From NCBI GenBank assembly GCA_028686565.1, contig JAQUBU010000106.1, forward strand, positions 1 through 7,343: a stretch of 7,343 nt of DNA. The letters run 5' to 3'. Shown here piece by piece: positions 1-5,012 of the stretch. This DNA is from Syntrophomonadaceae bacterium (GTDB lineage: Bacteria > Bacillota > Syntrophomonadia > Syntrophomonadales > Syntrophomonadaceae). Positions within the stretch are counted from its first letter, which is position 1. The number at the start of each line of letters is the position of its first letter. The position numbers and the translations under genes are program-made. Under the pieces are notes generated by a model. The model ran no database searches and was not told the DNA's origin. It saw only the letters and a program-made list of their open reading frames with translations.

Positions 1-1
1 C

Positions 2-1129
2 AGATCCTTTTTGACCACTCTGGGAATTGTTATCGGGATTGCGGCAGTAATTGCGGTAGTTGGCATCGGGCAGGGCGGCCGGGCCATGCTGATGACGGAA
101 ATGGAAAAATTTGGTACAAATATGTTCGGGTTATGGGTGAATTACCGGGAAGGTGAAAGCTTTCGGATCGATGATCTGAGTATTAATGATATAAGTATTA
201 TCAAGGAAAATGTTCCCCAGGTAAAATATCTGGCTCCGGTTACCTATAACCAGATGCCGTTAAGGGGCAGCAAAGGGCAAAAAACGGTTCAGGTAATAGG
301 AACCAGTGCCGAGTATGCTCAGATTAGAAACCTTGAAATGGTCTGGGGGAGGTTCATCCGGGATGATGATGCTGCAGTCGGCCGCAGGATTATTGTGCTG
401 GATGAAAAAACGGCGGTAAAGCTCTTTGGACCTGGCAACCCGGTGGGGAAAAGGGTCATGATCATGAGCAATTCGGCGGTAGTGGTGGGAGTAATAAAAA
501 GTGACAGTTCCATGCTGGGCTTTAATTCCCAACAGGTTGCCTATATGCCCTGGTCGTTTTTGTGCCGGCTTACCGACTGGAAAGTAATCCATGAATTGCA
601 GGGCAGTGCCGAAAACAAGGAAGAAGTAGAAACTGCTATGAACTTAGCCAAGAAGATTCTCGAAAGGAGACATAATGCTCCTAATCATTACTATGCCTAC
701 AGTATGGAACAGGAGATGGAATCGGCCAACAAAGTAACCGGAATCATGACCCTCATTATCGGCTGTATTGCGGGTATATCCTTGCTGGTGGGGGGCGTTG
801 GGGTAATGAACATAATGCTCGTATCAGTAACCGAGCGCACTCGTGAAATAGGTATCCGAATGGCCCTGGGGGCCCGTCGCAAGGATATTTTAATCCAGTT
901 TATCATAGAATCCATTGTGCTCTGCCTCTTGGGTGGATTCATCGGTATAATCATCGGTTATGGAGGGGCTTTGGCGGTAGCCAAGCTGGCCAAGTGGCCG
1001 CCGCTGGTTTCCGGATGGACGGTCGTACTGGCGGTAGGATTCTCCATGGCGGTAGGCTTGTTCTTCGGCATCTACCCGGCCAACAAAGCCTCGAAAATGG
1101 ACCCTATAGAAGCATTAAGGAGAGACTAA
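2..1129 (+). CDS. MacB/FtsX-family ABC transporter permease, 5'-truncated by window edge
   Basis: Membrane permease subunit of a MacB-type ABC exporter, which couples a separate or fused ATPase to extrusion of a substrate or to mechanical work on an extracytoplasmic partner. The frame is open from base 2 (R-S-F, then TTG read as Leu at 11). It therefore enters from outside the window inside the first helix, LTTLGIVIGIAAVIAVV, and probably only about 20 residues are missing. Numbering from that Leu, an extracytoplasmic MacB_PCD-type core spans roughly residues 25-235. The FtsX domain follows with helices near 242-273, 293-325 and 338-358. The family signature GGVGVMNIMLVSVTERTREIG is followed by IRMALGARRKDI, and the C-terminus is YPANKASKMDPIEALRRD, as is usual. 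The ATPase and any membrane-fusion partner are not visible, and presumably lie upstream. Substrate cannot be predicted. Composition is GC-richer than the next gene. No internal break is seen. Confidence 0.93.
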   Translation, partial: RSFLTTLGIVIGIAAVIAVVGIGQGGRAMLMTEMEKFGTNMFGLWVNYREGESFRIDDLSINDISIIKENVPQVKYLAPVTYNQMPLRGSKGQKTVQVIGTSAEYAQIRNLEMVWGRFIRDDDAAVGRRIIVLDEKTAVKLFGPGNPVGKRVMIMSNSAVVVGVIKSDSSMLGFNSQQVAYMPWSFLCRLTDWKVIHELQGSAENKEEVETAMNLAKKILERRHNAPNHYYAYSMEQEMESANKVTGIMTLIIGCIAGISLLVGGVGVMNIMLVSVTERTREIGIRMALGARRKDILIQFIIESIVLCLLGGFIGIIIGYGGALAVAKLAKWPPLVSGWTVVLAVGFSMAVGLFFGIYPANKASKMDPIEALRRD

Positions 1130-1170
1130 AAAGAATTTTGGATTATGAATTTTGAATTTTTAATTAAGGT

Positions 1171-1190
1171 AGGAAAGCGGAAGCTTTCCT
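1171..1190 (+). terminator. Perfect 8-bp hairpin downstream of the permease gene, possible weak terminator
   Basis: AGGAAAGC (1171-1178) pairs perfectly with GCTTTCCT (1183-1190) across a GGAA loop, which fits the stable GNRA tetraloop class. It lies about 40 bases after the permease stop. The T-rich run comes only at about 1200-1205, some nine bases after the stem, so this is a poor classical intrinsic terminator. It could instead be an RNA-stabilising 3' hairpin. The spacer just before it (1133-1161) contains three copies of GAATTTT, an AT-rich simple-sequence spacer. Confidence 0.35.
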
Positions 1191-1226
1191 TGAATAATAT
1201 TTTTTAGAGGTTATTCTAGAAATTAC

Positions 1227-1236
1227 AAGGGGGGAT
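1227..1236 (+). promoter_or_regulatory. Strong ribosome binding site pointing to an ATT start at 1241
   Basis: AAGGGGGGAT is the only strong Shine-Dalgarno-like sequence before the nuclease gene. It ends far (over 50 bases) from the first in-frame ATG (1289). It sits about six bases before an in-frame ATT codon at 1241. The GTG at 1245 is out of frame. This site decides the start question for the nuclease gene; see that entry. Confidence 0.55.
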
Positions 1237-1288
1237 TAATATTAGTGTTTATAACAGCCTGCTTAGCCTTTATCGAAAAAACGGGAAT

Positions 1289-2284
1289 ATGGCTAAGATA
1301 CCCCTTGAAGATTTTACGACTGAAATACTGGTTGGGATACTGCAAAAGAATAAGGAAATATTAAACGAGTTTGTAAACCAGGTTCTCAAAATAGATGGGG
1401 CTTCTTTTAAAATTGGGTCGCAAAAGAAATACACGTTGCCTGATGATGTCAACTGCATTATTGACATTGTAATTGAAAATGATAGTTTAATATGTTTTCT
1501 GGAGAATAAAGTTAATTCAGGCGAGGGAGAACGGCAACTGGAGAGGTATTCCAGGGTGCTAATTGGCTTGAAAACAGAGGCCCCAAAAAATAGTTATTTA
1601 AGATATTGTACCAAGTACAATGATCCGAAAGAAATCACAGATATTGATTTTAACCAGTTCAGATGGAGCGATGTGTATAAATTTCTTGAGTGCCATCAAG
1701 AAAATGAATTAATCGGAGAATTCTTAGAATTTTTAGAGGAATATAATATGGGGAGTGTAAAGAGATTTCAGACTCATGATTTGTTGACCATGAATAATAT
1801 TAATTCTACTATTGCAAAAATGGACGAATGCTTAGATATAGTAAAACCTAAATTGGTAGAACGTTTTGGTAAAACCTCAAGTAATAATGATAGAATAAAA
1901 AGATTGTATTCACATGAGCAATATGCCATTTGGACCACAACTGGTGTAATTGGTGCGGGTGATTCGGATGTACTTGTTGGATTCTATTTAAATGATGAAG
2001 AAGGCAATTCTGAGCCTGGTTTATTAGTTAGATTATTTATTGATGAAAGAAACTCTGAATATAAACATGTGAAAGAAGAGACTTCGAAATTCTTTGAGGG
2101 TCAAGATGCTTTCGATTTCTATGATGATGAAGATGGGGAATATGCTTGCTGGTACGAAAAATCTTTATCGGACTTTCTTTCATCTGAAAATCAATTAGAA
2201 GAAATCTGCAAATGGTTCAATGAAAAGATTGATAAAATCTATGCATTACAGGATTTAACCTCTTTAACATGGAATAAAGCTTAG
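1289..2284 (+). CDS. Stand-alone PD-(D/E)XK nuclease-superfamily protein
   Basis: Putative nuclease-fold protein of unknown cellular role, 331 residues from the first ATG. The PD-(D/E)XK core is visible: an N-terminal helix PLEDFTTEIL (Glu12), then the strand CIIDIVIEN with Asp59, then the strand FLENKV with the Glu72-x-Lys74 catalytic pair, followed by GEGERQLERYSRVL, whose conserved Gln and Tyr are typical of the PDDEXK_4-like group. The remaining ~200 residues are acidic (for example FDFYDDEDGEYACWYEK) and carry no domain I recognise. ATG 1289 is the first canonical start but has no good ribosome site. Upstream codons stay open to 1220 and encode NSLLSLYRKNGN, which looks like the usual family N-terminus, so translation probably begins at ATT 1241 behind AAGGGGGG. 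No methylase or other restriction partner is adjacent, so a defence role is conjecture. The AT-rich composition compared with the genes on both sides suggests acquisition. Confidence 0.82.
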   Translation: MAKIPLEDFTTEILVGILQKNKEILNEFVNQVLKIDGASFKIGSQKKYTLPDDVNCIIDIVIENDSLICFLENKVNSGEGERQLERYSRVLIGLKTEAPKNSYLRYCTKYNDPKEITDIDFNQFRWSDVYKFLECHQENELIGEFLEFLEEYNMGSVKRFQTHDLLTMNNINSTIAKMDECLDIVKPKLVERFGKTSSNNDRIKRLYSHEQYAIWTTTGVIGAGDSDVLVGFYLNDEEGNSEPGLLVRLFIDERNSEYKHVKEETSKFFEGQDAFDFYDDEDGEYACWYEKSLSDFLSSENQLEEICKWFNEKIDKIYALQDLTSLTWNKA

Positions 2285-2378
2285 CTCAAGTAGCAGTGCA
2301 TAGACGGCGAGTTATCAGGATTATGCTATTAGTTGAGATCTGGATTAGCCTAAGGCAGTAACTCTTTTTGGGCACTTT

Positions 2379-2407
2379 TTGATATAATAATTAATAGAGT
2401 CTAATAT
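2379..2407 (+). promoter_or_regulatory. Candidate sigma-A promoter of the toxin-antitoxin remnant
   Basis: TTGATA (2379-2384) is followed after 17 bases by TAATAT (2402-2407), giving five and four matches to the -35 and -10 consensus. The predicted start near 2413 precedes a GAGGTG ribosome site (2419-2424) and the GTG start of the antitoxin gene at 2431. A separate TATAAT at 2383-2388 overlaps but has no partner -35 at suitable spacing. Confidence 0.45.
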
Positions 2408-2430
2408 GGTTGGAGTGCGAGGTGAAAATA

Positions 2431-2660
2431 GTGCGCAAGTCGGTAACTGCAGTTTATGATGGTGAGGTTTCCGCCCCGAAGAATCAGTAGATTTACCACC
2501 CAATGTTCGGGTAAACATAATCATAGATCCGGTGAAGACACATACGCCCAAGGGGAGGGGCTTCCTAAAAACAGCAATTGATTTGAAGCTGGATGGACCG
2601 GAGGATTGGGCTAAAAATATTGATTCGTACCTATATGGGGAAAAGAAAGATGAAGAATAA
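2431..2660 (+). pseudogene. Frameshifted antitoxin gene, AF2212/DUF104-like
   Basis: Remnant of the antitoxin half of a PIN-type toxin-antitoxin module. GTG 2431 lies six bases after GAGGTG and reads MRKSVTAVYDGEV, then hits TAG at 2488. Adding one base near TTT 2468-2470 restores a continuous protein, GEVFRPEESVDLPPNVRV and onward, through DLKLDGPEDWAKNIDSYLYG to the TAA at 2658-2660. That is about 77 residues, the normal size for these small antitoxins, which have an N-terminal beta-rich part and a C-terminal toxin-binding tail. Both halves are well preserved, so the single-base deletion is either recent or a sequencing error. The stop overlaps the start of the toxin gene, the usual translational coupling. 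Family assignment rests on the [KR]xVxAVYDGEVxRPEE pattern and the toxin partner. Confidence 0.75.
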
Positions 2661-2931
2661 ACTGTTTGTTGACACCTCCTATGTCGTAGCACTGGCTTCG
2701 CAAAGAGACAATTTACATGAGCAGGCACACAAAATTGCGTTGACCATTATGAAAAATAAAACTAAACTGATTACGACTAGAGCAGTAGCAGTAAAATGTG
2801 CGATGGCGATATTCTTCCATAAATTGAGAAGTAAGGAGCAAGGATTTCACCCCTTACCACTTACCCCTCACCTTCCTAAATTGGTGCCAGGTAGAAAAAG
2901 GTCTTGGCACCAACGATCCCATCGGTTTTGA
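2650..2931 (+). pseudogene. Decayed PIN-domain (VapC-like) toxin gene
   Basis: Start of a PIN-domain ribonuclease toxin, overlapping the antitoxin stop by 11 bases. ATG 2650 begins MKNKLFVDTSYVVALASQRD, where Asp9 is the first catalytic acidic residue of PIN domains, and continues through HEQAHKIALTIMKNK to LITTRAV at about residue 50. At the place where families of this type read [LM]LEIGNAL, carrying the second acidic residue, this frame reads AVKCAMAI, with Lys in place of Glu. After KLRSKEQ all resemblance stops. The frame then runs through low-complexity sequence and into the antisense 3' end of the peptidoglycan-binding gene, ending at TGA 2931. It has 93 codons against about 130-145 for intact members. 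The later catalytic acids and the C-terminal half are absent, so no active nuclease is expected. Confidence 0.72.
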
Positions 2932-3601
2932 TGCCCGCATCTTCCTGTAAATTCTTTACTGCAGCTTCTGTCTTGGGTCCAAATACTCCATCAAGTTTGC
3001 CATTATAATAGTCCATAGCATGGAGATTTTTTTGCAGCCAATATACATCATAGCCCTGGTTTCTGTCCCAGCGGCTCTTTTGCAGAACCCTGGCACCCAT
3101 ACCTGCATAATTGTAAAGCTGATAAAAAGTCATTTGTCCTACTATGCCATCTGCATTGAGGTGTACATCTTTTTGAAACAACTTGACCGCAGCTTCGGTT
3201 GGGGAATCAAAAGATCGTGTGGCGGGTTGTCCCAGAGCTGCGGCAAAGCTTTTTGAGGTTGTTGCCAGGCGGTTTTGCAGAACCCAGACATCATAGCCAT
3301 AATTTCCATTGCTTAGAGTGCGTTCTCCAAATAAATTCGCTCCCGGGGGAAGATATTTACCGGTTGGCACCCCGAGAAACAGGAAAGTGTCTGCTCCTAC
3401 TACACCATCTGCGGTCAGATTAAAATAACGTTGAAAATTTTTTACTGCTGCTTCAGTTTCTGTTCCAAAAACAGTTTTTTCCTTTATCATGGAACCTATG
3501 GTTTCAGGCAGAACCTTCAACAGATTCTGCAAAAGTTCAACATCAGTGCCTTCATCGCCCCTTCTCAGCTCGCGGCTTCCCAAAGTAATATATGTTGTCA
3601 A
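2876..3601 (-). CDS. Triple peptidoglycan-binding-domain protein
   Basis: A 241-residue protein built only of three PG_binding_1 repeats, which bind peptidoglycan stems or glycan and usually target wall hydrolases. Repeat 1 (about residues 8-77) has ELRRGDEGTDVELLQNLL, then FGTETEAAVKNFQ and DGVVGADTF. Repeat 2 (about 92-166) has YGYDVWVLQNRL, FDSPTEAAVKLFQ and DGIVGQMTF. Repeat 3 (about 169-241) has GYDVYWLQKNL, FGPKTEAAVKNLQ and DGIVGAKTF. There is no catalytic domain, signal peptide or membrane helix, so it is either cytoplasmic (for example in the mother cell) or exported by a non-classical route. The start is TTG 3601, placed eight bases after AAGGAGG; no better start is in frame. It is transcribed divergently from glyQS and convergently with the toxin remnant. 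A sigma-K/E-like promoter upstream hints at a spore cortex or coat role, which is inference. Confidence 0.9.
   Translation of the reverse strand: MTTYITLGSRELRRGDEGTDVELLQNLLKVLPETIGSMIKEKTVFGTETEAAVKNFQRYFNLTADGVVGADTFLFLGVPTGKYLPPGANLFGERTLSNGNYGYDVWVLQNRLATTSKSFAAALGQPATRSFDSPTEAAVKLFQKDVHLNADGIVGQMTFYQLYNYAGMGARVLQKSRWDRNQGYDVYWLQKNLHAMDYYNGKLDGVFGPKTEAAVKNLQEDAGIKTDGIVGAKTFFYLAPI
2881..2913 (-). repeat. 9-bp perfect inverted repeat at the 3' end of the peptidoglycan-binding gene
   Basis: TTGGTGCCA (2881-2889) and TGGCACCAA (2905-2913) are exact reverse complements separated by 15 bases. On the minus strand the hairpin covers the codons for VGAKTFFYLAPI, and its last arm ends just before the TAG stop (2878-2876). 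It may act as a stop-overlapping 3' hairpin or inefficient terminator. No T-run of useful length follows on the minus strand, and chance is possible since both arms encode ordinary residues. Confidence 0.4.
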
Positions 3602-3630
3602 TATACGCGCCTCCTTACATGCTGCTAATC

Positions 3631-3659
3631 TAAGTTATGTAAAAAGACGCTATTTGGTT
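3631..3659 (-). promoter_or_regulatory. Candidate mother-cell sporulation (sigma-K/E-like) promoter
   Basis: Read on the minus strand, AACC (3659-3656) is followed after 16 bases by CATAACTTA (3639-3631). This fits the sigma-K pattern mACm-N16/17-gCATAnnnTA except for the base before CATA. The predicted start would leave a leader of about 20-25 bases with AAGGAGG in it. A vegetative reading, TTGTTA-N17-TACATA, overlaps and is weaker. The region is AT-rich, so a chance match is possible. Confidence 0.35.
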
Positions 3660-3696
3660 AACAAAACTATGAATTTTAACTGGAGATTATATTAAT

Positions 3697-3725
3697 TTGA
3701 CAAGCCTGCTTTGCTTCGTTAAACT
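3697..3725 (+). promoter_or_regulatory. Candidate sigma-A promoter P1 for the T-box/glyQS transcript
   Basis: A perfect TTGACA (3697-3702) is followed by a 17-base spacer and TAAACT (3720-3725, four of six matches). Transcription would begin near 3732 and leave about 110 untranslated bases before the T-box fold. It is the best -35 match in the region. Confidence 0.45.
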
Positions 3726-3793
3726 AATTATGAATTTTATAAATAGATTTTTGCATTATTCTCTTTGCGAAAAAGCACTTCATTATATGTAGA

Positions 3794-3822
3794 TTGAAGA
3801 CAAGATATCTTCATGCTTTATT
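3794..3822 (+). promoter_or_regulatory. Alternative promoter P2 close to the T-box
   Basis: TTGAAG (3794-3799), a 17-base spacer, and TTTATT (3817-3822) preceded by TG at 3814-3815, an extended -10 element. Its start near 3829 would lie directly before stem I of the T-box, the more usual geometry. Boxes are only four of six matches each, so P1 and P2 are competing or tandem candidates. A palindrome, AAGATATCTT (3802-3811), lies in the spacer. Confidence 0.35.
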
Positions 3823-3840
3823 GAATCATGCAAAATACTC

Positions 3841-4053
3841 ATAATGGCGATGATAAAGAGTAGTAGAAAAGCTAGGCCTTTGCAGAGAGCCGGGGTAGCT
3901 GAGAACCGGCAGGTTAATTTTTTGAAGGCGCTTTGGAGCTGTCAGGAGGAAAGCCTTTTAGGCAAGTAAAACCTGATCCTTTGAGTTGGGCTAAAGCCAA
4001 TCAGGGTGGAACCGCGGGTTATCCCGTCCCTGTCCATTAGGACAGGATTTTTT
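3841..4053 (+). promoter_or_regulatory. Glycine T-box riboswitch leader of glyQS
   Basis: Senses uncharged tRNA-Gly and allows transcription into glyQS when glycine charging falls. Stem I begins with the GATGATAAAGAGTAGTAG region (3849-3866) and carries AGAGAG (3884-3889). Its upper helix is GCCGG/CCGGC (3889-3893 with 3906-3910). The likely specifier is GGC (3927-3929) in the GAAGGCG context, a glycine codon read by the GCC anticodon. Stem III is TCAGG/CCTGA (3942-3946 with 3972-3976), with an inner GCCT/AGGC. The T-box motif AGGGTGGAACCGCG is at 4003-4016. Its TGGA bulge (4007-4010) complements the UCCA end of tRNA-Gly, which has U73. CAGGG (4002-4006) pairs with CCCTG (4028-4032) to form the antiterminator, and the same CCTG belongs to the terminator. 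The rest of the 3602-4092 intergenic region holds the promoters and no gene. Confidence 0.95.
4029..4053 (+). terminator. Intrinsic terminator of the T-box leader
   Basis: CCTGTCC (4029-4035) pairs with GGACAGG (4040-4046) across an ATTA loop, and after one A comes TTTTTT (4048-4053). It forms when tRNA-Gly is charged. Its 5' arm overlaps the antiterminator arm CCCTG at 4028-4032, so the two folds exclude each other. Confidence 0.92.
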
Positions 4054-4092
4054 ATTTACATGTTTAAATTAATCATATAAGGAGGAGCAACT

Positions 4093-5010
4093 ATGAATTT
4101 CCAGGATTTGATCCTGCGCTTGAACAATTTTTGGGGTAAGCAGGGCTGTATTATTCAACAACCTTATGATGTTGAAAAGGGTGCGGGAACCATGAATCCC
4201 GCAACATTTTTACGTGCTCTGGGTCCGGAGCCGTGGAAGGTTGCTTATGTAGAACCATCGCGCCGTCCTACTGATGGGCGCTATGGCGAGAATCCCAACC
4301 GTTTGCAGCACTATTATCAATATCAAGTAATTTTAAAGCCATCTCCGGATAATGTAATTGATCTATATTTAGAGAGTCTTAAGGATTTGGGCATAAAGCC
4401 GGAAGACCATGATATCCGCTTGGTTGAGGACAATTGGGAATCACCAACGCTGGGGGCCTGGGGATTGGGATGGGAAATCTGGCTGGATGGCATGGAGATA
4501 ACCCAGTTTACTTATTTCCAGCAATGCGGCGGTATAGATTGTTACCCGGTATGTGCCGAAATAACTTATGGTATAGAGCGTATCGCCATGTATATCCAAA
4601 ATAAGCAAAGTATTCTGGATATTGAATGGGTGGATGGCATATCTTACGGCGATGTTCACTATCAAAACGAGGTGGATTATTCCCATTACAATTTTGAAGT
4701 AGCGGATGTGGCATCATTGACCACCATGTTCAATTTATGTGAAAAAGAAGCAATAAATGTGGCTGCTCGCCAATTGGTTCAGCCGGCTTATGATTATGTG
4801 CTGAAATGTTCGCATCTATTTAATCTTCTGGATGCCCGGGGAGCTATAAGTGTTACCGAACGTACCGGGTATATAGGAAGAGTGCGTAATCTGGCCCGTA
4901 TTGTAGCTGCTGAATATCTGGAGCAGCGAAAACGCTTAGGTTATCCTTTGCTCAAGGAAGAAATATTAAGAACACAGGTTTTGCAGGATATTGAAAAGGA
5001 GGTACTGTAA
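4093..5010 (+). CDS. glyQ: Glycine--tRNA ligase alpha subunit
   Basis: Catalytic subunit of the bacterial alpha2beta2 glycyl-tRNA synthetase (class II), which makes glycyl-adenylate and transfers glycine to tRNA-Gly in the cytoplasm. At 305 residues it is full length for the family. Seen in order: FWGKQGCIIQQPYDVEKGAG near residues 13-32, TMNPATFLRALGPEPW (33-48), the motif-2-like VEPSRRPTDGRYGENPNR (53-70), NWESPTLGAWGLGWEIWLDG (114-133), and motif 3 EITYGIERIAMY (156-167), whose Arg contacts ATP. ATG 4093 follows GGAGGAG with suitable spacing. It sits behind the T-box, so it is regulated by tRNA-Gly charging, and its 3' end contains the AAGGAGGT ribosome site of glyS. No anomaly is seen. 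Confidence 0.98.
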   Translation: MNFQDLILRLNNFWGKQGCIIQQPYDVEKGAGTMNPATFLRALGPEPWKVAYVEPSRRPTDGRYGENPNRLQHYYQYQVILKPSPDNVIDLYLESLKDLGIKPEDHDIRLVEDNWESPTLGAWGLGWEIWLDGMEITQFTYFQQCGGIDCYPVCAEITYGIERIAMYIQNKQSILDIEWVDGISYGDVHYQNEVDYSHYNFEVADVASLTTMFNLCEKEAINVAARQLVQPAYDYVLKCSHLFNLLDARGAISVTERTGYIGRVRNLARIVAAEYLEQRKRLGYPLLKEEILRTQVLQDIEKEVL

Positions 5011-5012
5011 AA

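Noticed and set aside
260..592. Open frame antisense to the permease gene, 110 codons on the minus strand
   Set aside because: It lies wholly inside a clearly coding MacB-type region, has no recognisable motif, and is explained by codon bias of the plus-strand gene.
2285..2378. Possible small RNA or terminator after the nuclease gene
   Set aside because: No stable hairpin with a T-run could be found; the T-runs at 2364-2369 and 2376-2380 lack a preceding stem.
2383..2388. Perfect TATAAT as the -10 box of the toxin-antitoxin promoter
   Set aside because: No usable -35 element is found 16-18 bases upstream. The overlapping TTGATA-N17-TAATAT pair is better.
2466..2490. Programmed ribosomal frameshift in the antitoxin gene
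   Set aside because: No slippery heptamer, downstream pseudoknot or internal ribosome site is visible at GGTTTCC, so a one-base deletion or sequencing error is simpler.
2345..2728. Minus-strand frame of 127 codons across the toxin-antitoxin region
   Set aside because: The plus strand carries recognisable antitoxin and PIN sequences with promoter and ribosome site. The minus frame gives no family-like sequence.
3020..3256. Plus-strand frames opposite the peptidoglycan-binding gene (also 3199-3423 and 3431-3628)
   Set aside because: All are antisense to three clear PG-binding repeats and show no ribosome sites or motifs of their own.
3667..3740. TATGAATTTT copies as a short interspersed or CRISPR-like repeat
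   Set aside because: Copies are only 10 bases, irregularly spaced and AT-rich, with no spacer regularity or extended identity.
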